Shown piece by piece: positions 7,660 through 15,944 of a stretch of 24,703 nucleotides of DNA. The translations under genes and the position numbers were made by a program. Under the pieces are notes generated by a model. It was given only the letters and a program-made list of their open reading frames with translations. It made no database searches and was not told where the DNA came from. Origin of the DNA: DASUDX01 sp036275365 (lineage in GTDB: Bacteria > Pseudomonadota > Gammaproteobacteria > Nevskiales > Nevskiaceae); the NCBI GenBank assembly GCA_036275365.1, contig DASUDX010000026.1, positions 1-24,703 of the forward strand, in the 5' to 3' direction. The stretch's first letter is position 1, and every line of letters starts with the position of its first letter.

Positions 7660-8262
7660 TCAGAGACCCAGGCTGGAGAGCAGATCGTCGGCATCGCTCT
7701 GCGAGGCCCCCTTGACCACGCCGGGCACCGCCGGGCCGGCAAGGCCGCCGGGCTCGCGCCCACGCGGGGCCTCGCTGGGCAGCACGCCATTGCTGCGCAG
7801 CAGATCGAGCAGGGCGTGCTCGACATTGCGCACCAGGCCGATCACCTGGCGGATCACCTGGCCGGAGACATCCTGGTACTCCTGGGCCTGGGCCAGACGG
7901 GTGAGCTTGCTGCGCAGGGCATCGGCGTCCTCGGTGACGGTCACCCCGGCCAGCCGTACCCGTTCGCGCTGGGCCTCGGGCAGCTCGGGCAGCACCCGCT
8001 GCAGCTCGGCCGCGGCCAGCTGCAGATCGGCGGCCACCGCGCGCGCCTCGTCGACGATGTCCAGCGTCTGGTGGGCGGCGTGCTCGCTGACCCGCACCAC
8101 ATAGTCGAGCCGGTCACAGGCCTCCGGCACATCGCTGCCGGCCAGCCGGGCCAGCCGCTCGTCGTAGCCGAGCGCGCGCAGCTGCTGGTGCAGCTCGCGC
8201 GCCACCTGCAGCAGACCCTGCTGGAGAGGCGGATCGGCCGCCCCGCTCTGGAGCGTGTTCAC
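7660..8262 (-). CDS. cheZ: CheY-P phosphatase CheZ
   Basis: CheZ ends the motor signal by speeding dephosphorylation of CheY-P. The 200-residue protein is mostly long helices, as expected for the four-helix-bundle dimer. The catalytic motif AQEYQDVSGQVIRQV supplies Asp131 and Gln135, the same four-residue spacing as Asp143 and Gln147 of E. coli CheZ. A Gly/Pro-rich linker leads to a C-terminal CheY-docking peptide, SDADDLLSSLGL, close to the E. coli tail. The start is GTG within a GTGA overlap with the cheY stop, so the two are translationally coupled. It was preferred because no in-frame ATG leaves the N-terminal helix intact. Confidence 0.95.
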   Translation of the reverse strand: MNTLQSGAADPPLQQGLLQVARELHQQLRALGYDERLARLAGSDVPEACDRLDYVVRVSEHAAHQTLDIVDEARAVAADLQLAAAELQRVLPELPEAQRERVRLAGVTVTEDADALRSKLTRLAQAQEYQDVSGQVIRQVIGLVRNVEHALLDLLRSNGVLPSEAPRGREPGGLAGPAVPGVVKGASQSDADDLLSSLGL

Positions 8263-8657
8263 GCCGCCACCGACTCGCCGAGACGGGCGAAGATGCGGTC
8301 CATCTTCTCCTTCAGGGTCACCGCGGTGAAGGGCTTGATGATGTAGCCGTTGACCCCGGCCTGGGCCGCCTCGACGATCTGCTCGCGCTGCGCCTCGGCG
8401 GTCACCATCAGCACCGGCAGCTTGGCCAGCCGCGGCTCGGCGCGGATCGCCTTGAGCAGCTCGATGCCGGTCATGCCCGGCATGTTCCAGTCGGTGACCA
8501 CGAAGTCGAAGCCGCCGGCCAGCAGCATCGGCCAGGCGGTCTTGCCGTCATCGGCTTCCTGGGTGTTGGTGTAGCCGAGGTCGTGGAGCAGGTTCTTGAC
8601 GATGCGGCGCATCGTGGAGAAGTCGTCGACGATGAGAATGCGCAGGGGCTTGTCCAT
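8259..8657 (-). CDS. cheY: Chemotaxis response regulator CheY
   Basis: This single-domain regulator, once phosphorylated by CheA, binds FliM and changes motor rotation. Its 132 residues contain every CheY landmark: Asp11 and Asp12 (VDDFSTMRR), phosphorylated Asp56 (TDWNMPGM), Thr86 (VTAEA), Tyr105 (NGYIIKPF) and Lys108. The DFSTMRRI stretch and the alpha4-beta5-alpha5 face closely match motor-binding CheY proteins, unlike the second CheY of this window, which has Trp at the Tyr position. It starts 18 nt after the fliA stop and overlaps cheZ. This is the likely motor output of the first chemosensory module. Confidence 0.97.
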   Translation of the reverse strand: MDKPLRILIVDDFSTMRRIVKNLLHDLGYTNTQEADDGKTAWPMLLAGGFDFVVTDWNMPGMTGIELLKAIRAEPRLAKLPVLMVTAEAQREQIVEAAQAGVNGYIIKPFTAVTLKEKMDRIFARLGESVAA

Positions 8658-8675
8658 GGGGCGTCCGTTGCGGGT

Positions 8676-9470
8676 TCAGCGGGTGGGGTCATCCAGGCGT
8701 GCGCGGGCGCGCAGCAGGGCCTGGGCGTGGATCTGGCAGACGCGCGATTCGGTGACGCCGAGCACGGCGCCGATCTCGCGCAGGTTCAGACCCTCGCCGT
8801 AGTAGAGGGAGAGCACCGTGCGCTCGCGCTCCGGCAGCTCGGCCAGGGTGGTGGCGACCAGGGCCTGGCGCTCGTCGTCGAGCAGGTCGTGCAGCGGGTT
8901 GACCGGGTCGGCGACCTCATGAGCCGGATGGTCGGGGTCCTCGGCATCCAGCGAGAGCACCGGACCGCGGGCGATCTCGGCGATCAGGGCGTGGTACTCG
9001 GGCAGCGGCAGCTGCAGGGCCTCGGCCACCTCGCCATCGCGGACCTCGCGGCCGAGCTTCTGCTCGAGCTTCTGGATGGTGGCGGTGATCTGCCGCAGCT
9101 GGCGGTGGACCCGGCGCGGTGCCCAGTCGGACTCGCGCAGGGCGTCGATCATCGAGCCGCGGATACGGGCACCGGCGTAGGTCTCGAAGCTGGCGCCGTT
9201 GTCGCCACGATAGCGCTCGGCGGCTTCCAGCAGGCCCATCAGGCCGGCCTGGATCAGATCATCGAGTTCGACCTGGGCCGGCAGCCGTGCCGCCAGATGC
9301 AGGGCGATGCGCTTGACCAGCGGCGCGTGCTGGCGCACCAGCAGATCGGGGTTGTCCAGCGCCGGTGCGGCGGCTGGCTGGTCCTCGAGATAGGCCGAGG
9401 CGGCATCGGCACTCTCCCAGGGCGCCGGGGCCAGACGGGCAACCGCCGCATAGGTGGCATCGGGGGTCAT
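8676..9470 (-). CDS. fliA: Flagellar sigma factor FliA (sigma-28)
   Basis: FliA directs RNA polymerase to late flagellar and chemotaxis promoters. It is held inactive by FlgM until the hook is complete. The 264-residue protein has an N-terminal extension of about 35 residues, then region 2 with LVKRIALHLAARLPAQVELDDLIQAG and the -10 recognition stretch (FETYAGARIRGSMIDALRESDW). Region 3 follows, and region 4 has ERERTVLSLYYGEGLNLREIGAVLGVTESRVCQIHAQA as helix-turn-helix. The chosen ATG overlaps the flhG stop (ATGA); an upstream in-frame ATG would add 29 Arg-rich residues inside flhG. I saw no clear sigma-28 promoter in the intergenic gaps of this window. Confidence 0.97.
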   Translation of the reverse strand: MTPDATYAAVARLAPAPWESADAASAYLEDQPAAAPALDNPDLLVRQHAPLVKRIALHLAARLPAQVELDDLIQAGLMGLLEAAERYRGDNGASFETYAGARIRGSMIDALRESDWAPRRVHRQLRQITATIQKLEQKLGREVRDGEVAEALQLPLPEYHALIAEIARGPVLSLDAEDPDHPAHEVADPVNPLHDLLDDERQALVATTLAELPERERTVLSLYYGEGLNLREIGAVLGVTESRVCQIHAQALLRARARLDDPTR

Positions 9471-10357
9471 GCAGGGGCTCCAGCCAGCGGCTCGCGGCCG
9501 ATCAGACGCTCGACGAAGAACTCGAGATTGCCGCGCGCCCCGCTCGGCAGACCCCATTCGGCGGTCTTGCGGGCCAGGGCCCGGAAGGCCTCGGCCGAGG
9601 GCGCGTTGGGATAGGCCTCGACCACCGGGCGCTGGCGGCGCACGGCGCGGCGCAGCCAGTCGTCCTGCGGCACGCAGCCGATCAGATTCAGGGTGACATC
9701 GAGGAAGCGCTCGGCCACCCGCCGCAGGTTCTCGTGCAGCTCGCGGGCCTCGGCGAGGCTGCCGACCATGTTGGCCAGCACCTGGATGCGGGAGACGCCG
9801 TGATCGCGGTTGAGCACCTTGATCAGGGCATAGGCATCGGTGATCGAGGAGGGGTCGTTGCAGACCACCACGATCACCTGCTGGGCGGCCTGGCTGAAGG
9901 TGATCACCGAATCGGCGATGCCGGCGGCGGTATCGATCACCAGCACATCGAGCTGGCGCTTGAGCTCGGAGAAGGCGTGGACGATGCCGGCGTGCTCAGC
10001 CGAGGAGAGCTCGGCCATGGTGCGCTTGCCGCTGGTGGCCGGGGCCACCAGCAGGCCGGCCGGACCGGTGATCAGGGTGTCGTCCAGGCTGCAGCGCCCG
10101 GCCAGCACATGGCTGAGGTTGTAGGTGGGCTGCAGGCCGAGCATCACATCGACATTGGCCAGGCCCAGATCGCCATCCAGCAGCAGGGTCTTCCTGCCGC
10201 TCATGGCCAGGGCCACCGAGAGGTTGACCGAGACGCTGGTCTTGCCCACGCCGCCCTTGCCGCTGGTCACCGCGATGACCTGCACCGGCGCCGCCGGGGT
10301 CAGGCCCTGCAGACCGGCGGCCTGGGTGGCGATGGCGGGGGTCAGGGTCTCAGCCAT
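9467..10357 (-). CDS. flhG: Flagellar number regulator FlhG/FleN, MinD-like ATPase
   Basis: FlhG is a MinD/ParA-type ATPase that limits polar flagellar number. It antagonises FlhF and, in Pseudomonas, the sigma-54 activator FleQ. The 296 residues open with a short tail. The deviant Walker A motif TSGKGGVGKTS (about 31-41) has the signature Lys34 and the P-loop Lys39. LLLDGDLGLANVDVMLGL is the switch I region and VLVIDTAAGIADS the Walker B/switch II region. The C-terminus lacks an obvious long MTS helix but keeps a basic stretch. It overlaps flhF by 8 nt and fliA by 4 nt. Finding it with flhF implies a polar, number-controlled flagellum. Because sigma-54-like sites recur in this locus, an interaction with a FleQ-like activator is plausible, but none is encoded here. 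Confidence 0.96.
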   Translation of the reverse strand: MAETLTPAIATQAAGLQGLTPAAPVQVIAVTSGKGGVGKTSVSVNLSVALAMSGRKTLLLDGDLGLANVDVMLGLQPTYNLSHVLAGRCSLDDTLITGPAGLLVAPATSGKRTMAELSSAEHAGIVHAFSELKRQLDVLVIDTAAGIADSVITFSQAAQQVIVVVCNDPSSITDAYALIKVLNRDHGVSRIQVLANMVGSLAEARELHENLRRVAERFLDVTLNLIGCVPQDDWLRRAVRRQRPVVEAYPNAPSAEAFRALARKTAEWGLPSGARGNLEFFVERLIGREPLAGAPA

Positions 10358-11606
10358 GGGAGGCTCCGGCCATCAGGGCGCCGAGCGGCGCGGCGCCGTG
10401 GCTGACTTCCAGCTCGAGATCGTCGATCGCCGCCTGTTCGCGGGACAGGCGCACGGCGCGGATCACCAGATCCTCGGCCCGCGCCGGGTGCAGATCCTCG
10501 GGGACCCGCTGGCCATCGCTGAAATAGTGGATCGGCAGCTGCCGCTGCACCGCCAGGCCGAGCACGGCGCCGGCACGGCTGGCCTCGTCGAGCTTGGTGA
10601 TCACGCAGCCCACCGGCTCGGCCGGCGCGAAGCCGCGCACCACTTCCTCGAGATCGGCGGTGCCGCTGTTGGCGGGCAGCACCAGCAGGGTCTTGATCGC
10701 CCGGCCGGCCGGATCCAGGCAGGCGAACTGGCGGGCCAGGCTGCGGTCGCGCGGCGACTGGCCAGCGGTATCGATCAGCACCAGCTTGCGATCGCGCAGC
10801 TTGTCCAGGGCCTGGCTGAGTTCTTCCGCGGTACCGGCGGCGAGCACCGGCACCCCGAGCAGGCGGCCGTAGGTGGCGAGCTGCTCCTGGGCGCCGACCC
10901 GCAGGGTGTCGGTGCTGATCAGGGCCAGATCGCGCAGGCCGTGGCGCTGGATGAAGCGGGCGGCGATCTTGGCCAGCGTGGTGGTCTTGCCCACCCCGGT
11001 GGGCCCGACCAGGGCGATCACGCTCGGACCCTGGGCGGTGCCGCGCAGCAGCACATCCGGGGCCGCCACCGGCAGGCGGCGGGCCAGCCAGCCGAGCGGC
11101 AGGAATCGGGCGCGTTCGGCGCTGGCATCGGCCGGCAGCTCGGCGGCCAGCTCCCGCGCCAGCTCCGGCGGCAGGCCGAGCTGGCTGAGCGCGCGCAGCA
11201 CGCCCAGGCGCAGCGGATGGCGCTGCCTGAACTGTTCCCAGCCCTGCACCTCGAGCTGCTGCTGCAGCAGGCGGCGCAGATCGCCCAGCTCCCGCATCAG
11301 CGGCTCGGGAACACTGGCAGCGGGGGCGCTGAGGGGCGGCAGATCGAGGCCCGCCACCACCGGCGCCGGCTCGGCCGGAGACGGCGCCGGCCGCGGCGCG
11401 GCGCGCACCAGCGGGGCCTCGGCGATCTCGGCGGCACTGGGCAGGCTTTGCTGGATCAGGGCGGCGTCGTAATCGGTGGCGGCCACCACCTCGATGCCAT
11501 CCTCGACCCGGCGGTTGGAGAGGATCACCGCGTCCGGACCCTGCTCCTCGCGGACCAGGCGGATCGCCTCGCGCATGCTGCGGGCGGTGAAGCGCTTGAT
11601 CTTCAT
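10350..11606 (-). CDS. flhF: Flagellar placement GTPase FlhF
   Basis: FlhF is an SRP-family GTPase that marks the pole where the first flagellar ring is built. The 418-residue protein has the typical basic N-terminus MKIKRFTARSMREAI with LVREEQGPDAVILSNR. A variable Pro/Ala linker follows at about 60-100, then the helical N domain (about 105-190) and the G domain from about 195. P-loop GPTGVGKTTT spans 201-210, and STDTLRVGA and LIDTAGQSPRD are G2 and G3. VITKLDEAS is the guanine-specificity box. It overlaps flhA by 4 nt (ATGA) and flhG by 8 nt, and this order matches polar flagellates. Confidence 0.97.
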   Translation of the reverse strand: MKIKRFTARSMREAIRLVREEQGPDAVILSNRRVEDGIEVVAATDYDAALIQQSLPSAAEIAEAPLVRAAPRPAPSPAEPAPVVAGLDLPPLSAPAASVPEPLMRELGDLRRLLQQQLEVQGWEQFRQRHPLRLGVLRALSQLGLPPELARELAAELPADASAERARFLPLGWLARRLPVAAPDVLLRGTAQGPSVIALVGPTGVGKTTTLAKIAARFIQRHGLRDLALISTDTLRVGAQEQLATYGRLLGVPVLAAGTAEELSQALDKLRDRKLVLIDTAGQSPRDRSLARQFACLDPAGRAIKTLLVLPANSGTADLEEVVRGFAPAEPVGCVITKLDEASRAGAVLGLAVQRQLPIHYFSDGQRVPEDLHPARAEDLVIRAVRLSREQAAIDDLELEVSHGAAPLGALMAGASHG

Positions 11607-13675
11607 GCGGCGCCGACCTGTCCGGCGAGACGGATGCGGCGGTCATCCGGCATCTCGTTGTAGGCCAGCACATGCAGGCTGGGGGCGGCGGCGCGGGCGA
11701 AGCGCGCCAGCCAGTTGCGCAGCGGCTGGGGCACCAGCAGCACCGGCGGCTCGCCGCGGGTCTGCTGCTGCTGGGCGGCCTGGGCGAGTGAGTGGTGCAT
11801 GCGTTCCGCGAGTCCCGGTTCCAGGGCATTGCCCCCGTTATGCAGGGACTCCTGCAACGCTCGTTCCAGTGCCGGCGCCAGTGTGAGCACCGCCATCTCC
11901 GGCTCGAAGCCATTGATTTCCTGCACGATCTGGCGGCCGAGCGCGATTCGTACGGCGCCCAGCAGGGCGACGGGATCCTGACTCCGCGGCGCCGCCTCGG
12001 CGAGCGCCTCGGCAATCGAGCGCAGGGCGCGGATCGGCACCCGCTCGGCCAGCAGGCCCTGCAGCACGCGCACCCAGGCCGACAGCGGAATCAGCTTGGG
12101 GATGAGGTCCTCCACCAGCTTGGGCGCGGTGCGCGCGAGGCCGTTGAGCAGCTGCTGGGCCTCGTCGAAGCCGAGCAGCTCGTGGGCGTGGTTCTGGATC
12201 AGATGGGACAGATGGGTGGCCACCACCGTGGAGGCATCCACCACCGTGCAGCCGAGCATCTGCGCCTGGTCGCGGGCGGCCGGTTCGATCCACACCGCCT
12301 CCAGCCCGAAGGCCGGATCGCGGGTGGGAATGCCGCCCTGCAGCTGGCTGTGCGCGCTGCCGAGGGTGCCGGCGGCGTCCAGCGCCAGCTCGCGGTCCGG
12401 GTAGATCACCCCGGTGGCCAGCGGCACCCCGTGCAGCAGGATCCGGTAGGCGGTGGGCGCCAGCGAGAGGTTGTCGCGGATGTGCACCGGCGGCACCAGG
12501 AAGCCCAGCTCCTGGGTCAGCTTGCGGCGCACGCCCTTGATCCGGCTCATCAGCGCCCCGCCCTGCCCCGGATCGACCATGGGAATCAGCCGGTAGCCGA
12601 CCTCCAGCCCCAGCAGATCGGCCTGGCCCACATCCTCCCAGCTCAGCTCGGCCGGCGCGCTGGCCGGCCCGCCGAGGGCGGGTGCCGCGGCCACCGGCTT
12701 GGGCCGCGACAGCTTCCAGGCCGCCCAGCCGCAGGCGGCCGCGAGCGTCAGGAACACCAGATTCGGCATGCCCGGGATCAGCCCGACGCCGCCCATCAGC
12801 GCGGCCACGATGCCCAGCGCCCGCGGCTCGCGCAGCAGCTGGCCGCTGACCTGGTGGGACAGATCGCTGGCGGCGGAGACGCGGGTCACCAGCATCGCCA
12901 CCGCCGTGGACAGCAGCAGCGCCGGCACCTGGGCCACCAGACCGTCGCCGATGGTTAGCAGGGTGTAGGTGCGCAGGGCCTCGGCGAAGGGCAGATCGTG
13001 GGAGATCACGCCGATCGCCAGCCCGCCGAGGATGTTGACGAACAGGATCAGGATGCCGGCGATGGCATCGCCGCGGACGAACTTGGAGGCACCGTCCATG
13101 GCGCCGTGGAAGTCGGCCTCCTCGCGGACCTCCTCGCGGCGGGACTTGGCCTCCTCGCGTGTCAACAAACCGGCGTTGAGGTCGGCGTCGATCGCCATCT
13201 GGCGCCCGGGCATGGCATCCAGGGTGAAGCGCGCCGAGACTTCGGAGACGCGCTCGGCACCCTTGGTCACCACCATGAAATTGATGATGGTGAGGATCAG
13301 GAAGACGATGAAGCCGACCGCATAGTTGCCGCCGACCACGAAGCTGCCGAAGGCCTCGATCACCTTGCCGGCGGCGTGCGGGCCCTCGTGGCCGTGCATC
13401 AGCACCACCCGCGAGGAGGCCACATTGAGCGACAGCCGCAGCAGGGTGGCCAGCAGCAGCACGGTGGGGAAGGCGCTGAACTCCATCGGCCGGCGCACAT
13501 AGACCACCGCCAGCAGCACCACCATCGACAGCGCCAGGTTGACCGTGAACAGCAGATCCAGCGCCAGCGGCGCCAGCGGCACCACCATCATGGCGAGGAT
13601 GGCCATCAGCACCAGGGGCGCGGCCAGGCCCTCGCGGGGCAGCCGGCGCAGACGGTCGAGCAGGGTGGGCGGCAT
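11603..13675 (-). CDS. flhA: Flagellar export gate protein FlhA
   Basis: FlhA forms the nonameric export-gate ring and docks substrate-chaperone complexes. The 690 residues comprise about eight membrane helices in the first 310 residues and a soluble C-terminal domain from about 340. The cytoplasmic FHIPEP loop is highly conserved: TKGAERVSEVSARFTLDAMPG, IDADLNAG, EEADFHGAMDGASKF and GDAIAG. The chosen ATG (MPPTLLDRLRRL) gives the usual family length. An upstream in-frame ATG would add 89 residues of Arg/Pro/Gly-rich, non-homologous sequence through the promoter region. A weak sigma-54-like element ends 34 nt upstream. Its normal neighbour flhB is about 4.7 kb away because two plus-strand genes separate them. 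Confidence 0.97.
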   Translation of the reverse strand: MPPTLLDRLRRLPREGLAAPLVLMAILAMMVVPLAPLALDLLFTVNLALSMVVLLAVVYVRRPMEFSAFPTVLLLATLLRLSLNVASSRVVLMHGHEGPHAAGKVIEAFGSFVVGGNYAVGFIVFLILTIINFMVVTKGAERVSEVSARFTLDAMPGRQMAIDADLNAGLLTREEAKSRREEVREEADFHGAMDGASKFVRGDAIAGILILFVNILGGLAIGVISHDLPFAEALRTYTLLTIGDGLVAQVPALLLSTAVAMLVTRVSAASDLSHQVSGQLLREPRALGIVAALMGGVGLIPGMPNLVFLTLAAACGWAAWKLSRPKPVAAAPALGGPASAPAELSWEDVGQADLLGLEVGYRLIPMVDPGQGGALMSRIKGVRRKLTQELGFLVPPVHIRDNLSLAPTAYRILLHGVPLATGVIYPDRELALDAAGTLGSAHSQLQGGIPTRDPAFGLEAVWIEPAARDQAQMLGCTVVDASTVVATHLSHLIQNHAHELLGFDEAQQLLNGLARTAPKLVEDLIPKLIPLSAWVRVLQGLLAERVPIRALRSIAEALAEAAPRSQDPVALLGAVRIALGRQIVQEINGFEPEMAVLTLAPALERALQESLHNGGNALEPGLAERMHHSLAQAAQQQQTRGEPPVLLVPQPLRNWLARFARAAAPSLHVLAYNEMPDDRRIRLAGQVGAA

Positions 13676-13842
13676 CGGGCGGCAGGGGGAGAGTCCGCCG
13701 GCCACGCTGCAAGTCCCGTTCTCGCCCAGCCGGCGGGCGGCCCGCTTCGTCAGAAATTGGTCATATCGAAGGGGATAAAAACCCCCTTGCCAGCCGCGCC
13801 GCGCCTGCGGAGCATGAGGCGACCCCGTGCCCGGACCCGACC
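13676..13842. promoter_or_regulatory. Divergent control region between flhA and the S9 peptidase gene
   Basis: This 167-nt gap must hold the promoters of both divergent genes. It contains the weak sigma-54-like element for flhA and an AT-rich island at about 13752-13781, one of the lowest-GC stretches of the window. Within it AAGGGG (13769-13774) can pair with CCCCTT (13783-13788). GATAAA at 13774-13779 resembles a -10 box for the plus-strand gene, but no matching -35 box sits 16-18 nt upstream. Confidence 0.4.
13709..13723 (-). promoter_or_regulatory. Weak sigma-54-like element upstream of flhA
   Basis: The minus strand reads GAGAACGGGACTTGC. The AACGGGACTTGC part is identical to the fliM copy, but the -24 GG is AG. 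It ends 34 nt before the flhA ATG, a suitable distance. The mismatch in the invariant -24 dinucleotide makes it doubtful as a strong promoter. Confidence 0.45.
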
Positions 13843-15855
13843 ATGCGCCGCACCTGCCTCGCCTGCCTGCTGCTGAGCCCCCTGGCCGTCCTGGCCGACA
13901 CCCCGGCGGCACCCGCGCCCGCCGCGGCGGCCCCGGTGCCATTCGAGCACTTCGCCCGCTTCCCTCAGTTCGGCAATGTCACCATCTCCCCCGGCGGCGA
14001 GTATCTGGGGGCGATCGTGCCGGCCGACGGCCGTGACGCACTGGCCTTTCTGCGGGTATCCGATCTCAAGCCGGTCGGCGCCTACAAGCTGCCGGGCAAG
14101 GAGCAGGTGGCGAGCTACTGGTGGGTCTCCGACAACCGGGTGGTGATGACCCCGGCGATCGCCGAGGGCCCGCTGGACCAGCCGGTGCTGACCGGCGAGC
14201 TGGCGGCGGTGGATGTCGATGGCAAGCGCTCGGCCTATCTCTACGGCTATCGCGGCGCGGCCAGCACCGGCACCCTGGCGCGCAATAACGCGGCCGAGTA
14301 CGGCTATGCCACGGTGCTGGACACGCTGCCGGAGGATCCGGACCACATCCTGATCCAGACCCAGAGCTTCCTCGCCGGCGGCAATGACTACACCCGCGCC
14401 TTCAAGCTCAATGTCTACAGCGGCGAGCGCCAGCGCATCGGCGTGGCCCCGCTCGGCGGCTTCGGGTATCTGGTGGCGGACCCGGCGCTGGAAGTCCGGT
14501 ACGCGGTGGTCACCGACCACCGCAACATCCTCCGCACCTGGTGGCGGCCCTCGGAGAAGGCCGACTGGATCCAGGAAGATGTGGGCGAGCTGGCCTCGGC
14601 CTACATCCTGCCGCTGGGCTTCTCCCGCGATGGCCAGCGGGTGTTCCTGCGCTCCACCGAGACCGGCAGCGTCTACTGCCTGGTCGAACGCAGCCTCGGC
14701 GAGACCCCGAGCCGGCGCACGCTGGCCTGCGATCAGCACGGCGATCTCGGTCGAGTGGTGATGGATCCGCAGACCCGCGAGCCGATCGCGGCGACCTTCG
14801 CCCCGGGCCGGCCGCGGGCGGTGGTGCTGGACAACGAGAGCCTGCTCGGCAAGCGCTATGCCCAGCTGCTGGAGTCCTTCGAGGCGCGCGGCGAGTTCGT
14901 CGAGCCGGTGTCCTCCACCCAGGATGGCAGCAAGGTCATCCTCTACGCCTACAGCGATCGCAACCCGGGCGACTACTACCTGTTCGAGACCGCCACCGGC
15001 AAGGCGCGCTATCTGCTCTCCGAGCGCGAGTGGATCGATCCGGAGCGGATGGGCCCGCGCCGGGCCATCACCTACAAGGCCCGCGATGGCCAGCTGATCC
15101 ACGCCTATCTGACCCTGCCGCCCGGGCGCCCGGCGAAGAATCTGCCCCTGGTGGTGATGCCGCACGGCGGGCCCAAGGGTCCGCGCGACCACTGGGCCTG
15201 GGAAGCCGATTCGCAGGCCATGGCCTCGCGCGGCTATGCGGTGCTGCAGCCGAACTTCCGCGGCTCCGGCGGCTACGGGGTGAAGTTCGAGGAGGATTCC
15301 AAGTACGCCTGGGGCACCACGCTGATCGACGACATCACCGATGGCACCCGCTGGGCGGTGGAACAGGGCATCGCCGATCCCTCGCGGCTGTGCATCATCG
15401 GCGGCAGCTACGGCGGCTATGCGGCGCTGATGAGCGCGGTGCGCGAGCCGGACCTCTACCGGTGCGCGGTCTCGTTCGTGGGCGTCACGGATATCGAGGC
15501 CTTGCTGCGGGACTCCGACACGGCGGACAGCGAACGCGGTCGGATCGAAGGCAGGCGGTGGGTGGCGCCGAACGACCAGGTCGCCCGCGAGCAATCGCCG
15601 ATTCACTATGTCGACAAGCTCAAGGCCGCCCTGTTCCTGGTTCATGGCGACAACGATCAACGCGTGCCCTACAGCCAGATGAAGGCCCTGCGGTCGAAAC
15701 TGGATGAGCGCAAGTACCCCTACGAGCAACTGGTGAAGGCCGGCGAGGGGCATGGGTTCTACAAGGAGGAGAACCGCGTGGAGTACCTGCAGCGGCTGAT
15801 CGCCTTCCTCGATCGCCACATCGGCCGCCCGCCGGTGGCGGCGCCAGCGCCCTGA
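13843..15855 (+). CDS. Secreted S9-family (prolyl oligopeptidase-like) serine peptidase
   Basis: This 670-residue predicted periplasmic or secreted peptidase of clan SC, family S9 should cleave short peptides, often after Pro or Ala. A signal peptide (MRRTCLACLLLSPLAVLA) appears to be cut before Asp19. An Ala/Pro spacer leads to a beta-propeller region (about 35-400) and an alpha/beta-hydrolase domain (about 415-660). There HGGP (441-444) forms the oxyanion region, and GGSYGGYAALM places nucleophile Ser522. Asp605 (HGDNDQRVP) and His637 (GEGHGF) complete the triad. All catalytic residues are present and the length is typical. It is transcribed away from flhA and precedes the M19-like lipoprotein by 89 nt, so a shared transcript is possible. 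Its Shine-Dalgarno is weak. The exact substrate is unknown, and a link to motility is not shown. Confidence 0.9.
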   Translation: MRRTCLACLLLSPLAVLADTPAAPAPAAAAPVPFEHFARFPQFGNVTISPGGEYLGAIVPADGRDALAFLRVSDLKPVGAYKLPGKEQVASYWWVSDNRVVMTPAIAEGPLDQPVLTGELAAVDVDGKRSAYLYGYRGAASTGTLARNNAAEYGYATVLDTLPEDPDHILIQTQSFLAGGNDYTRAFKLNVYSGERQRIGVAPLGGFGYLVADPALEVRYAVVTDHRNILRTWWRPSEKADWIQEDVGELASAYILPLGFSRDGQRVFLRSTETGSVYCLVERSLGETPSRRTLACDQHGDLGRVVMDPQTREPIAATFAPGRPRAVVLDNESLLGKRYAQLLESFEARGEFVEPVSSTQDGSKVILYAYSDRNPGDYYLFETATGKARYLLSEREWIDPERMGPRRAITYKARDGQLIHAYLTLPPGRPAKNLPLVVMPHGGPKGPRDHWAWEADSQAMASRGYAVLQPNFRGSGGYGVKFEEDSKYAWGTTLIDDITDGTRWAVEQGIADPSRLCIIGGSYGGYAALMSAVREPDLYRCAVSFVGVTDIEALLRDSDTADSERGRIEGRRWVAPNDQVAREQSPIHYVDKLKAALFLVHGDNDQRVPYSQMKALRSKLDERKYPYEQLVKAGEGHGFYKEENRVEYLQRLIAFLDRHIGRPPVAAPAP

Positions 15856-15870
15856 GCTGATCTCACCCTT

Positions 15871-15926
15871 GCCGGGAGGCGGCCCGGCATCGCCTAATGG
15901 GCCTCCAGCGGCGCTCCAGACGCCGC
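15871..15926 (+). repeat. Two short hairpins in the S9 peptidase to lipoprotein gap
   Basis: GCCGGG (15871-15876) pairs with CCCGGC (15883-15888), and GCGGCG (15908-15913) pairs with CGCCGC (15921-15926). Neither is followed by a T-run. The second lies just upstream of the GAGGAG ribosome binding site of the lipoprotein gene and could limit its translation. Read-through from the peptidase gene seems possible. Confidence 0.3.
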
Positions 15927-15944
15927 GCTCGCGAGGAGTGCCCG

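Noticed and set aside
9471..9557. Upstream fliA start at 9557
   Set aside because: It lies inside flhG and adds an Arg-rich segment unlike FliA. The ATGA overlap with the flhG stop supports 9470.
13676..13942. Longer flhA start at 13942
   Set aside because: It would add 89 Arg/Pro/Gly-rich residues, run through the promoter region and overlap the divergent peptidase gene. The ATG at 13675 gives the usual FlhA N-terminus.
13750..15819. 689-residue minus-strand open frame opposite the S9 peptidase
   Set aside because: The plus-strand frame has a signal peptide and a complete Ser-Asp-His triad. The minus-strand translation shows no domain.
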